Shown piece after piece: positions 36,681 to 44,882 of a stretch of DNA of 64,000 nucleotides (positions are counted from its first letter, which is position 1; the number at the start of each line of letters is the position of its first letter). A program made the position numbers and the translations under genes. The notes beneath the pieces were generated by a model that saw only the letters and a program-made list of their open reading frames with translations, ran no database searches and was not told the DNA's origin. Origin of the DNA: Ruania alkalisoli (GTDB lineage: Bacteria; Actinomycetota; Actinomycetes; Actinomycetales; Beutenbergiaceae); contig NZ_CP063169.1 in the NCBI RefSeq assembly GCF_014960965.1, positions 2,885,581-2,949,580 of the forward strand. Direction: 5' to 3'.

Positions 36681-36747
36681 CGACCCAGGATAACCCTATT
36701 CATAACCTTTGACTAGCCATATTTATGGCCAGTGATCGGCTAGTCGT
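36681..36747 (-). promoter_or_regulatory. phd-relE promoter/operator region
   Basis: An AT-rich island inside GC-rich DNA. GACTAGCC (36711-36718) and GGCTAGTC (36738-36745) form an 8-bp inverted repeat around GCCATATTTATGGC. GGTTAT occurs twice closer to the gene. TATCCT ending six bases before the ATG could be a -10 for a leaderless transcript. Confidence 0.5.
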
Positions 36748-37596
36748 TCACCAACCCCGGTGCCGGAACCTGACCTGCTGCCCGGGCCGCACCTGCGCGG
36801 AGGCATCGGCGGCGGCCTCGGTGAGCACCCCGATCACCGGGTAGCCGCCGGTCACCGGATGGTCGGGCCCGAAGATCAAGGGTTTCCCGTCCGGCGGCAC
36901 CTGGACGCTCCCCCGCACCACACCTTCCGACGCAAGCTCACCGGACCGTGCCCGTTCCAGTACCGGGCCATCCAGGCGCACCCCCACCCGGTCACCGGTG
37001 TCGGTCACCGTGTACGGCTCGGACAGGAACGTCTCCACCGCCTCGGGTGTGAACCAGTCCCGCCGCGGCCCGGGCAGCACGTCGAGCAGGAACGGCGTGT
37101 GCGGTGCGCCGTGCGTCACGTCGGCGGTCGGCACCGGACCGGACGGTGTACCGACAGAGAGCACATCCCCTGCCTGCACCGGCGGCGGCCCGAGCCCGGA
37201 GAGCACGTCGTGACTGGCCGAGCCGAGCACGCGCGGTACATCGATTCCTCCCCGCACGGCGAGATAGCTGCGCAGCCCCCACGGCGGGGTGCGCAGCATC
37301 AGCTCGGCCCCGGCGGGGAGCATCACCACTGCCCCGGGCGGGTGCACCATGCCGTCGGCCCTCAGCGGCGCGGGCGCCCCGGCGAGAGTGACAAGCACCT
37401 CCTGCTCGGCGCGCAGATGCAGCTGGCCCAGCATCACCTCCAGGGCGGGTGCGCCGTCGGGGTTGCCGAGCCTGCGGTTGGCGGCCACGAGGGCGCCGCG
37501 GTCGGCGGCCCCTGAGGCACTCACCCCGGACGCTGCATGGCCGGCGCGGCCGAGGTCCTCGATCAACACAAGTCCGGCATCAAGCACCCGCAACAT
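36748..37596 (-). CDS. pxpC: 5-oxoprolinase subunit C (biotin-dependent carboxyltransferase family)
   Basis: 282 residues of the KipA/PxpC fold: [68 protein letters not shown], and GVVRGSVQVPPDGKPLIFGPDHPVTGGYPVIGVL. With PxpA and PxpB it opens 5-oxoproline to glutamate using ATP. It shares a TGATG junction with pxpB and is last in the operon. A broken copy of it lies at 33828-34062. Confidence 0.92.
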   Translation of the reverse strand: MLRVLDAGLVLIEDLGRAGHAASGVSASGAADRGALVAANRRLGNPDGAPALEVMLGQLHLRAEQEVLVTLAGAPAPLRADGMVHPPGAVVMLPAGAELMLRTPPWGLRSYLAVRGGIDVPRVLGSASHDVLSGLGPPPVQAGDVLSVGTPSGPVPTADVTHGAPHTPFLLDVLPGPRRDWFTPEAVETFLSEPYTVTDTGDRVGVRLDGPVLERARSGELASEGVVRGSVQVPPDGKPLIFGPDHPVTGGYPVIGVLTEAAADASAQVRPGQQVRFRHRGW

Positions 37597-38198
37597 CAGC
37601 CCACCTCCCGGAACCGGACCCGGGTGCCCGCACGCAGCAGCGCGGGCGGGTCGGCCTCGGGGTCGAAGAGCACGGCGTCGGTGTGGCCCAGCAACCGCCA
37701 GCCACCCGGTGAGGATCGCGGGTAGACGGCCGCCCTATCTCCGGCGATCGCGACCGCACCGGCGGGAACCGACGTGCGCGGGGTGTCCAGGCGAGGCACG
37801 TGCAGGGCCGGGTCGAGCCCGGAGAGGTAGGCGAAACCGGGTGCGAACCCGAGGAAGTCGGCGGTATAGGTGGCACGAGTGTGCCGGGCGATCACCTCGA
37901 CGGTGCTGAGACCGGTCATGCGGGCGACCTCGTCGAGGTCCTCCCCGTCATAGTGCACGTCGATCACCACCTCCTCCCCGGTGTCGGCGGCTGAGGCCCC
38001 CTCGGGGGTGAGGTCAGCGGCCAGGGAACGGACGCCGTCGAGGGCTTCCGGTGCGCAGGTGAGGAGCACCGTGCGGGCGGCAGGCACCACGTCGATCACG
38101 CCGGCGATCTGCGCGAGCGCACGGGCGAGGGCATGGACGGCCGTGGAGTCCTCCACCTCGATCAGCAGGGCGCGCTCACCACTGGGCAGGATCCTCAT
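37596..38198 (-). CDS. pxpB: 5-oxoprolinase subunit B
   Basis: 200 residues of the KipI/PxpB family: ILPSGERALLIEVED, VVIDVHYDGEDLDEVARMTGLSTVEVIARHTRATYTADFLGFAPGFAYLSGLD, then VPRLDTPRTSVPAGAVAIAGDRAAVYPRSSPGGWRLLGHT. The start MRILPSGE at 38198 overlaps the pxpA stop (ATGA). A longer frame to 38291 lies inside pxpA and was rejected. Confidence 0.93.
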   Translation of the reverse strand: MRILPSGERALLIEVEDSTAVHALARALAQIAGVIDVVPAARTVLLTCAPEALDGVRSLAADLTPEGASAADTGEEVVIDVHYDGEDLDEVARMTGLSTVEVIARHTRATYTADFLGFAPGFAYLSGLDPALHVPRLDTPRTSVPAGAVAIAGDRAAVYPRSSPGGWRLLGHTDAVLFDPEADPPALLRAGTRVRFREVG

Positions 38199-38938
38199 GT
38201 GAACGGCTCCGGGCTCAACCCGGCCGCGTCGAGAACCGCCCGCACCCGGCGGGCGATGGTCACGGCGTCGGGGGTGTCGCCGTGCACGCACAGGGTGCGC
38301 ACGTCCAGCGCCACCCGGTTCCCGTCCACGCTGGGAAGCTCACCCGTGCGCACGAGTCCGGCCACGCGGTCAGCGATCAGCGCAGGGTCGTGCAGGACAG
38401 CGCCGGGCTCCCCACGGGGCACGAGAGCGCCGCCGGGGGTGTAGGCACGGTCGGCGAATCCTTCCGCCACGCAGATCAACCCGGCAGTGCGGGCGAGGTC
38501 GAGCAGCACGCTCCCCGGTGCCCCCACGACGGCGAGACCGGCGTCCGCGGCGGCCGTCACCACGGCACGGGCGTGCTCGCTGTCGCGGGTGGCCGCGTGG
38601 TACAGGGCTCCGTGTGGCTTCAGGTAGGTCACCTGACCCCCGACGGCGGAGGCCGCCTCGACCAGGTCTCGCACCTGAGCGCGCAGGTGGGTGGTGAGGG
38701 CCTGTTCGTCGATGGCGACCGGTCGCCGTCCGAAATTCTCCCGGTCGGGGTACGCGGGGTGCGCCCCGATCCGCACGCCGCGGGCGACGGCCGCGGCGCA
38801 GGTGGCGATCATGGTGTCGACGTCGCCGGCATGACCGCCGCAGGCGACGTTGGCGCTGGTCACGATCGCGAGCATGGCGGTGTCGTCGCCGACGTCTTCA
38901 CCGAGGTCGGCATTGAGATCAAGGGCGTGTGTACTCAT
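38195..38938 (-). CDS. pxpA: 5-oxoprolinase subunit A (LamB/YcsF family)
   Basis: 247 residues: LDLNADLGEDVGDDTAMLAIVTSANVACGGHAGD, GAHPAYPDRENFGRR, VTYLKPHGALYH, EGFADRAYTPGGALVPR and TLCVHGDTPDAV are the full set of family motifs, including the metal-binding His/Asp. The ATG overlaps the stop of the lipoprotein gene upstream. Confidence 0.95.
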   Translation of the reverse strand: MSTHALDLNADLGEDVGDDTAMLAIVTSANVACGGHAGDVDTMIATCAAAVARGVRIGAHPAYPDRENFGRRPVAIDEQALTTHLRAQVRDLVEAASAVGGQVTYLKPHGALYHAATRDSEHARAVVTAAADAGLAVVGAPGSVLLDLARTAGLICVAEGFADRAYTPGGALVPRGEPGAVLHDPALIADRVAGLVRTGELPSVDGNRVALDVRTLCVHGDTPDAVTIARRVRAVLDAAGLSPEPFT

Positions 38939-39852
38939 CGCTCCGGCGTCCAGCCGCAGTAGGAGACGAAGTCCGGATCCTGATCCTGGAGGTACGTCAC
39001 GAAGTCCCAGCCGTCGACGGACTCGCTCATCCAGGAGCCGCCCGCCTCCTCGATCCCGGTCTCGACGATCACCGGCGGCACGTCGGGCGAGGCCGCTTCG
39101 AGCCCTGGTGCGACGTTGACCTCTCCCGGATCGTCACCGGGGCCGAGCATCGGCAGGCAGGCTCCGCCCCAGGAGTCGAATGGGTCAGTCTGCACCAGCC
39201 AGGGCTCGCCGGTCTCGTCATGGTCGATCTGCACGGTGCGGGTGACCTCGATGGTGGCGCCGTCGGCGCAGGCTGACTGCCATGCCATCTGCGCCTCGTC
39301 GACCACCACCCCCACACCGCCGGGTGCCGGGGTGATCTGGTGGACCTGGGTGGAACAGTCCCCGGCCGCGGCGAGCGGGAACGGGTACTGCGTGAGCTTC
39401 TCGCCGTCGTTGAGCCAGGCGAACCATGTGGTGCTCACCCACTCGTAGGTGCCCTCGCTCACGTCGGCTTCAAACGTCAGCGGGGCCACGACGTCCTCCA
39501 GGTCGTCCCCGTCGAGGTCGACGTACAGGGCATCCTCGAGCGCCGTGACGTAGCGACCCGGCGCTCCGCGCTCCCCGGCGGCCTCGCCGTCGACGAGTTC
39601 AAGGGTCTCGGGCTCGTACCAGAGGTCCCCAGCCTCCCATTCAGCGTTGGCGAGGTCGACGCTGCGGGGATCGAACGGCTCCGGGCTCGGGCTGGGAGAC
39701 TTGGTTTCGGAAGGATCGGAGGGCTCGGGTGAGGGCGCGTCAGAGGTCGGTGCCGTCGTGGTCGGTTCCGGTGCCGGGTCCTCACCTGTGGAGCAGCCCG
39801 TCATCACGATGGCAGCAACCGCCAGCAGCGCTGCAAACCCACGTGTGCGCAT
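38935..39852 (-). CDS. Lipoprotein co-transcribed with pxpABC
   Basis: 305 residues. A signal with lipobox Cys20 (AALLAVAAIVMTGC) is followed by a 40-residue Pro/Ser/Thr linker. The globular domain is acidic with an EF-hand-like segment (YVDLDGDDLEDVVAPLTFEAD), WVSTTWFAWLNDGEKLTQYPFPLAAAGDCSTQVHQI and conserved-looking cysteines. I recognise no family; it resembles actinobacterial extracellular proteins that bind Ca2+ or a ligand. Its stop overlaps the pxpA ATG (ATGA), so it is translated with the oxoprolinase. Confidence 0.75.
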   Translation of the reverse strand: MRTRGFAALLAVAAIVMTGCSTGEDPAPEPTTTAPTSDAPSPEPSDPSETKSPSPSPEPFDPRSVDLANAEWEAGDLWYEPETLELVDGEAAGERGAPGRYVTALEDALYVDLDGDDLEDVVAPLTFEADVSEGTYEWVSTTWFAWLNDGEKLTQYPFPLAAAGDCSTQVHQITPAPGGVGVVVDEAQMAWQSACADGATIEVTRTVQIDHDETGEPWLVQTDPFDSWGGACLPMLGPGDDPGEVNVAPGLEAASPDVPPVIVETGIEEAGGSWMSESVDGWDFVTYLQDQDPDFVSYCGWTPER

Positions 39853-39880
39853 TGCTCCCCTCCGGTCGTTCTGGCATGAC

Positions 39881-40687
39881 TCAGCCTACGTCGTCGACGA
39901 ACGCTGCCCGTCGTGCCGCCCGGCGTAGGGTCACCAACACCGCATGCCCCGCCACGGCGATCCCCAGCACCGTGGTGATCGCCCGGGTGAGATCCCAGGG
40001 CAACGACGTCACCACGCTGTAGGTGAGGAACCGGCCCAGATTCTCCGTCACTGTTGCCCCGGGTACGAAGGAGATCTCGGTGGCCCCGCCGAGCAGGAAC
40101 GGCCAGAACGAGAGGTTCATCGCCACTCCGAACAACACCGAGGCGATCGCTCCGTAGAGCGCCAGCATCACGAGTTCGGTGATGCCGCGCAGCGGCATGC
40201 GTCCGATCCGCTGGGGCAGCAGCCCCGCGCCCAGCCCCACCCACGCCGCACCCAGCATCTGGTAGGGCAGCCACGGCCCCACCCCACCGGTGAGTAGCGC
40301 AGAGGCGAACAGGGTGGTGCCACCCAGCAGGAAACCGAACCCCGGCCCGAACACTCGGCCGCCAAGCACGAGCAGCACGAACACGGTCTCCACTCCCCCG
40401 GTTCCTGCCGCGATCGGCCGGATCAGCGCCCCCACCGCCGCCAGCAGGCCGAGCATCGCCACCGCACGGGTGTCCATGCCACCGTCGCTGACAGCAACCG
40501 CCACCACCAGCAGCGAGGCGGCCAGCACCACACCGAGCACGATCGGGGCAGCCGTCTCGTCGTCGAGTGCGGCACCGGCGTCCAGGAACAGCGGCCACGC
40601 GAAGGCGAGCACGCCCAGCACACTCACTGCGGCCAGTGCGAGCGCCAACCGTGGCGAGACCGGCACGGCCGGTGGGCGCCTCGTCAT
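39881..40687 (-). CDS. ECF transporter substrate-specific (S) component, probably cobalamin-linked
   Basis: 268 residues with about eight hydrophobic helices (LALALAAVSVLGVLAFAWPLFL, FVLLVLGGRVFGPGFGFLLGGTTLFASALLTGGVGPWLPYQMLGAAWVGLGAGLLP, FLTYSVVTSLPWDLTRAITTVLGI). The GFGFLLGGTTLFASA and GPWLPYQM segments are typical of ECF S components of the cobalamin/CbrT-like type. It is last of the T-A-S order behind a cobalamin riboswitch, so vitamin B12 or a corrinoid is the likely substrate (inference). The ATG overlaps the ATPase stop. Confidence 0.8.
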   Translation of the reverse strand: MTRRPPAVPVSPRLALALAAVSVLGVLAFAWPLFLDAGAALDDETAAPIVLGVVLAASLLVVAVAVSDGGMDTRAVAMLGLLAAVGALIRPIAAGTGGVETVFVLLVLGGRVFGPGFGFLLGGTTLFASALLTGGVGPWLPYQMLGAAWVGLGAGLLPQRIGRMPLRGITELVMLALYGAIASVLFGVAMNLSFWPFLLGGATEISFVPGATVTENLGRFLTYSVVTSLPWDLTRAITTVLGIAVAGHAVLVTLRRAARRAAFVDDVG

Positions 40688-42252
40688 GGCGATGCCTCCA
40701 TGCCGCTCGCCGCCAGTGCTGTGCGAATCTCGCCCACCGTCAGCCACGGCTGCGGGCTGAGCACCTTCGCCACCTGCGGGGCGAGCAGGGCCGAGTCGGC
40801 CAGCACGTCCCGCACCGGGCCATCGGCCACCACCAATCCATCCGCCAGCTGCACCACCCGATCGGCCACCTGCGCCACGAACTCCACATCATGGCTGGCC
40901 ACCACCACCGCGTGACCCGCATCCGCGAGACCGTCCAGCACCACGACCAGGTGCTCCTTGGCGGCATAGTCGAGCCCGCGCGTGGGTTCGTCGAGCAGCA
41001 GCACCTGCGGACTGCGCGCCAGCTGGATCGCCACCGCGAGCGCCAGCCGCTGCCCCTCGGAGAGATCGCGCGGGTTGGCGTCATCGTCGATGCCGGGCAC
41101 GAGTGCGTCCAGCAGCGCACGGGTGGTCCCGGGCTCGACACCCGCGTCGGCATCGGCGGTGCGGCACTCCGCGGCCACGGTGAGCAGGTAGAGCAGATCC
41201 TCAGGCGACTGCGGCACCAGCGCCGCCTGCTCGAACCCGCGCACACGCCCACTCTCGAGCCGCTTCGCCCCAGCGAGCGCCCACAGCAGCGAGGACTTCC
41301 CGGCACCGTTGCGCCCCATCACGGCGGTCACGTGCCCAGAGCAAACGTCGAGGTCGATGCCGTCCACCGCGATCATGCGGTCGTAGGCCACCCGCACCCG
41401 CTCGGCGGTCAGCACGACCTCCCCGGGTTCACGCGTGGGGAGCACAGGCGAACCGAGGTGCTCGCGCAGGGGTGCGCTGCGCCGTCGTGCATCCCGCACG
41501 GTGAGCGGCACGGGTTGCCAGCCGGCCAGGCGACCCAGCTGCACCACCGGCGGTGCCACGGGGGCGGTGGCGAACACCTCGGCAGGGTCACCGGCGTGGG
41601 CGCGGCCGCCGTCGAGGGAGATCACCATGTCCGCGAATCCGACGACACGTTCGAGCCGGTGCTCGGCGAGCAGCACTGTGACCCCGGCGTCGTGGACCAA
41701 CCGGGCCAGGGCGGCAAGCACATCTTCTGCCGCTCCCGGGTCGAGCGCGGACGTCGGCTCGTCGAGCACCAGCACACGAGGCTGAGCGGTCAGGACAGCC
41801 CCGATCGCAACCCGCTGCTGCTCTCCGCCGGAGAGGGTGTGCAGCGCCCGGTCGCGCAGGTCGGCCAGTCCGAGCAGGTCCGCCACCTCCTCCACGCGGC
41901 GCCGCATCAACGCCGGTGCGATACCGAGCTGCTCCATGGTGAACGCGAGCTCGTCGGCGACGGTCTCGGTGACGAAGGTGGCCTGCGGGTCCTGCCCGAC
42001 CACCCCGACCACGTCCGCCAAGTCCCGCGGCTGGTGGGTGCGGGTGTCACGCCCACCGACCCGCACGTTGCCGCCGACCTGCCCGCCGGTCAGGTGCGGC
42101 ACCCGGCCGCTGACGGCGCCGAGCAGCGTGGACTTCCCTGATCCGGTGGGCCCGACCACCAGGCACAACTCGCCCTCTCCGACGGCGGCACTCACCTCGG
42201 TCAGCACGGGCTCGCCGGCGTAGGTGACGGTGAGGTTCTCGATCTCGATCAT
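40684..42252 (-). CDS. ECF transporter ATPase, two ABC domains in one chain
   Basis: 522 residues. The first domain has Walker A GPTGSGKSTLL, signature LSGGEQQRVAIGAVL and Walker B VLVLDEPTSALD. The second domain has GRNGAGKSSLL, a degenerate signature LSEGQRLALAVAI and VLLLDEPTRGLD. A fused A-A' ATPase is usual in actinobacterial ECF transporters. The start MIEIENLTV at 42252 overlaps the T-component stop. Confidence 0.92.
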   Translation of the reverse strand: MIEIENLTVTYAGEPVLTEVSAAVGEGELCLVVGPTGSGKSTLLGAVSGRVPHLTGGQVGGNVRVGGRDTRTHQPRDLADVVGVVGQDPQATFVTETVADELAFTMEQLGIAPALMRRRVEEVADLLGLADLRDRALHTLSGGEQQRVAIGAVLTAQPRVLVLDEPTSALDPGAAEDVLAALARLVHDAGVTVLLAEHRLERVVGFADMVISLDGGRAHAGDPAEVFATAPVAPPVVQLGRLAGWQPVPLTVRDARRRSAPLREHLGSPVLPTREPGEVVLTAERVRVAYDRMIAVDGIDLDVCSGHVTAVMGRNGAGKSSLLWALAGAKRLESGRVRGFEQAALVPQSPEDLLYLLTVAAECRTADADAGVEPGTTRALLDALVPGIDDDANPRDLSEGQRLALAVAIQLARSPQVLLLDEPTRGLDYAAKEHLVVVLDGLADAGHAVVVASHDVEFVAQVADRVVQLADGLVVADGPVRDVLADSALLAPQVAKVLSPQPWLTVGEIRTALAASGMEASP

Positions 42253-43268
42253 GTGGCCTCCGTCAGGGCGGGAACGGCGAGCGCCGCGGCGGCGACAATG
42301 CCGAGCAGCAGCGGATCGGTGCCGGCAGCATGCCCGGCCAGGGCGACCACAAGTGCGAGCCCGCCGACTCCGGCCACGATCCACGCCCGCACGCCCCACG
42401 GCAACGGCCGATAGCGGGTGCGCACCACCGCGCGGGAGGCGAGCACTGACGTTCCTGCTCCCACCGCAGCACCCCCGATCAGCAGCGCGAGCCCCAGGCC
42501 ACGGGGGGCGCTGGCATCCAGCAGGGCGTAGGTTCCGGCGACGGCGGCGACCAGTGCGGTCATCACGAGCACCGTGACGCCGCGGCGGCCACCCCGGTGA
42601 TCCGGGTGCACGCGGGCGTACCCGCGGGAGTCCATGGACGCAGCAAGGTCGAGCGCCTGGTCCAGCGCCCCGGCGAGCACGGGAACCAACCGGGCCGTGA
42701 AGGCCCGCAGCCCGCGCCTAGCCCCGCCGCGCAGCGACTGCGCCCGGCCGACGCGCGCGATCGCGGTGATCAACTGCGGGGTGACGGACACGGCGATCAC
42801 CGCGGCGGTGCCGAGGTGGTGCAGCGACCCCGGCAGGCACCGCAGCGCCAAGCGCGGGTTCGCTATGGCGTTGACCGCGCCGAACGTGATCACCAGCGTG
42901 GCCAGGGACAACCCGGTCAGTGCTGCACTGGTGAGTCCGTCGGCGTGCACGGGTCCGAGGAGTGAGAGGTTGGTGAACCATCCGGGCAGGCCGATCTGCG
43001 GCCACGACCACAGCACCGGGCTGGAGTCCGGGAGCCCCACCACGAGATAGAAGCCCACCCGCACCGCCACGATGATCCCGCCGAGCATGATCGCGGCCGG
43101 GAACGCCTTCGCCCATGGCGAGTCCGCCCGGCACGCCACGCCCACCAGCAGCACGGCCAGCAGGATCAGCCCCGTCGCCGCTCCGGCAGGCAGGCGCACG
43201 ACGGCGACCGTCACCCCAGCCGCCCAGGCCCACCAGGCCAGGGGGTGAGTGAGGGTCGCCGTCGTCAT
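42249..43268 (-). CDS. ECF transporter transmembrane (T) component
   Basis: 339 residues with five or more helices. The two coupling motifs are ARVGRAQSLRG and DLAASMDSRGYAR, which contact the ATPase pair. It lies first of the three ECF genes, 22 bp after the anchored secreted protein. Confidence 0.9.
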   Translation of the reverse strand: MTTATLTHPLAWWAWAAGVTVAVVRLPAGAATGLILLAVLLVGVACRADSPWAKAFPAAIMLGGIIVAVRVGFYLVVGLPDSSPVLWSWPQIGLPGWFTNLSLLGPVHADGLTSAALTGLSLATLVITFGAVNAIANPRLALRCLPGSLHHLGTAAVIAVSVTPQLITAIARVGRAQSLRGGARRGLRAFTARLVPVLAGALDQALDLAASMDSRGYARVHPDHRGGRRGVTVLVMTALVAAVAGTYALLDASAPRGLGLALLIGGAAVGAGTSVLASRAVVRTRYRPLPWGVRAWIVAGVGGLALVVALAGHAAGTDPLLLGIVAAAALAVPALTEAT

Positions 43269-43290
43269 GGGTATGCCGGGTCGTGCTCAG

Positions 43291-43947
43291 TCAGTTGCGA
43301 GCGCGACGGCGCACGACGAGCACGATGGCCGCGACCAGCGCGAGCCCGAGCACAACGGCGAGGATCGGCAGCATCGGGGTGGAGGATTCCTCGGCGGGCT
43401 CGTCCGCATGGTCGGCATCCTCGGCAGACTCGTCGGTGGTCTCCTCCGGCTCGGCCACGGCAAGCACATCGACGGGTGCGATGCCCGGGCCTTCGGAGCC
43501 GTCGGAGTAGCGCCATCCCTCGATGGCGCCGGGCGCGGGGTCAGCCTCGTCGGCGCCGACCTCGTAGCTGGTCCACTCGCTGTCGGGCTCGGCGTTCCAG
43601 TAGGACCAGTAGTTGCCGTCGAACTCCTCAGGGCAGGGGTCGGGCTGGCCGTCGATCGTGCAGATGAGGCCGGGCTGGGAGTCCTCCGGAGCAAATCCCG
43701 CGGATTCGAGCGCCTCACGACCTGTGGTCGGGTCCCCATCGGCGCAGCCGACCTCGATGTCGCCGCCGACGTCAGTGAAGTCGACCACGACGGTCACGCC
43801 GGTCTCATCCGGGCAAGCGGTGCCGACCGGCGCGGGGGTCACGGCCTCAGCCCCGGCGGAGGGGGCGCCGAATGCGCCGGCGAGGGACGCCGTCGTGAGG
43901 GCCGCGGCAGCGGCGAGGGCCGGGAGGGAGCGGAGGGTCAGGTGCAT
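43291..43947 (-). CDS. Secreted, membrane-anchored DUF4430-like protein of the cobalamin operon
   Basis: 218 residues. A signal peptide ends about residue 33 (ALTTASLAGAFGAPSAGAEA). The extracellular domain TGVTVVVDFTDVGGDIEVGC, DPTTGREALESAGF, CTIDGQPDPCPEEFDGNYWSYWNAEPDSEW resembles DUF4430, the domain shared with transcobalamin tails. An acidic stalk and one C-terminal helix (MLPILAVVLGLALVAAIVLVV) with RRRAR follow. It is the first gene after the riboswitch, ahead of the ECF transporter, and is probably a corrinoid-binding surface protein (inference). Confidence 0.75.
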   Translation of the reverse strand: MHLTLRSLPALAAAAALTTASLAGAFGAPSAGAEAVTPAPVGTACPDETGVTVVVDFTDVGGDIEVGCADGDPTTGREALESAGFAPEDSQPGLICTIDGQPDPCPEEFDGNYWSYWNAEPDSEWTSYEVGADEADPAPGAIEGWRYSDGSEGPGIAPVDVLAVAEPEETTDESAEDADHADEPAEESSTPMLPILAVVLGLALVAAIVLVVRRRARN

Positions 43948-43997
43948 CGGGTGCCTTTCTCAAGGGACCACGAGGGCGCCACGACCTGCGGCCGGGG

Positions 43998-44118
43998 GCA
44001 CTACCCGCAGTCCACGACGGGTCGAGCTTCGACGTCCTGGCCAGGTGATCCGACTCTCACGGTTGCGGGACAGCGCCGGAATTGCACCGGCTTCCCCTGG
44101 GCCCAGGACTGAACATCT
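43998..44118 (-). ncRNA. Cobalamin riboswitch
   Basis: On the minus strand GCCGGTGCAATTCCGGC (44091-44075), then CTGTCCCGCAACCGT and the B12 box GAGTCGGATCACCTGGCC follow in the canonical order and spacing of the AdoCbl riboswitch core. Downstream CTGCGG/CCGCAG form a hairpin across GTAGTGCCCCCGG that could be part of the expression platform before the weak AAAGG ribosome site at 43955. It controls the DUF4430-like/ECF operon. Exact outer limits are approximate. Confidence 0.92.
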
Positions 44119-44170
44119 CAGTATGGCGCGTCTCTCCCGGGCCGGGCGAATGCTGAGCCATCCTGGTCGG

Positions 44171-44731
44171 ATGAGGATCTACACACGCACCGGTGACGAC
44201 GGCAGCACGGGCCGGCTCTATGGCGGACGGATCGCCAAGACGGACCCGGTGATGGAGACCGGTGGGGACGTTGACGAGGTGGTCGCGCTGCTGGGGGTGG
44301 CGCGGGCGGCGACCTCAGAACGAGCCTCGGACGATACACAGACCGCCGAGACCATCCTGCGCCTGCAGCGCGAGTTGTTCGTCCTCGGCGCCGATCTCGC
44401 CGCCAACCCGGATCACCGGGACCGGCTCGACCCTGGAGTGTCGCTGGTGACCGACGACATGGTCACCGGTCTGGAGGAGTTGATCGACGAGCTGGTCACG
44501 GCCCGGCCGCTGAAGCCGGTGTTCGTGATTCCCGGCGCCACTGCCCAGAGTGCCACGCTGGATCACGCCCGAGCTGTGGCCAGGCGCGCGGAAAGACACG
44601 CACTCGCCGCCAGGGAGGCGGGTGGTCAGGTGAGCGACGCCGTCGGGCGCTACCTGAACCGGCTCTCGGACCTGCTGTTCGTGCTCGCCCGGCACGCCGC
44701 CGGGGAGACCGAAGAGCCCACCACCCGCTGA
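44171..44731 (+). CDS. ATP:cob(I)alamin adenosyltransferase, PduO type
   Basis: 186 residues: RIYTRTGDDGSTGRLYGGRIAKTDPVMETGGDVDEVVALLGVAR (ATP-binding N-terminus), LQRELFVLGADLAANP, FVIPGATAQSATLDHARAVARRAERHAL and YLNRLSDLLFVLARHA. It makes adenosylcobalamin from imported corrinoid, which fits the divergent riboswitch-controlled transporter. Start MRIYTRTGDDG was chosen; an ATG at 44124 would add 15 residues. The sequence after its stop is a repeat/palindrome region. Confidence 0.93.
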   Translation: MRIYTRTGDDGSTGRLYGGRIAKTDPVMETGGDVDEVVALLGVARAATSERASDDTQTAETILRLQRELFVLGADLAANPDHRDRLDPGVSLVTDDMVTGLEELIDELVTARPLKPVFVIPGATAQSATLDHARAVARRAERHALAAREAGGQVSDAVGRYLNRLSDLLFVLARHAAGETEEPTTR

Positions 44732-44877
44732 CCGACCACAAGCCCACCGACCACCCGCCCACCGACCACCAGCCCACCGGGGGTGAAGTTGACGTCGGTT
44801 ATGGCCGAATAATCGACGTCAACTTCACCCCCGGTGCGGGTGGCGTCGGTGCGGGTGGCGTCGGTGCAGGTGGCGTC
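44731..44877. repeat. Perfect 21-bp palindrome flanked by 15-bp triplet repeats
   Basis: Three near-identical 15-bp units (ACCGACCACAAGCCC type, 44731-44775), then a perfect 21-bp inverted repeat (44777-44797 with 44814-44834, loop 16 nt containing TTATGGCCGAATAA), then three more 15-bp units (GGTGCGGGTGGCGTC type, 44833-44877). It fills the convergent gap between the adenosyltransferase and isomerase genes. It could be a bidirectional terminator or a repetitive palindromic element. Confidence 0.85.
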
Positions 44878-44882
44878 AGACC

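Noticed and set aside
23668-36745. Prophage or integrative element with attachment sites
   Set aside because: No integrase, phage gene, tRNA or flanking direct repeat found; the signs fit piecemeal recombination.
43291-43947. Sortase-anchored protein
   Set aside because: No LPXTG-like motif precedes the C-terminal helix; plain membrane anchoring fits.
44731-44877. CRISPR array
   Set aside because: Repeats are only 15 bp, tandem without spacers, and differ on the two sides of a palindrome; no cas genes.
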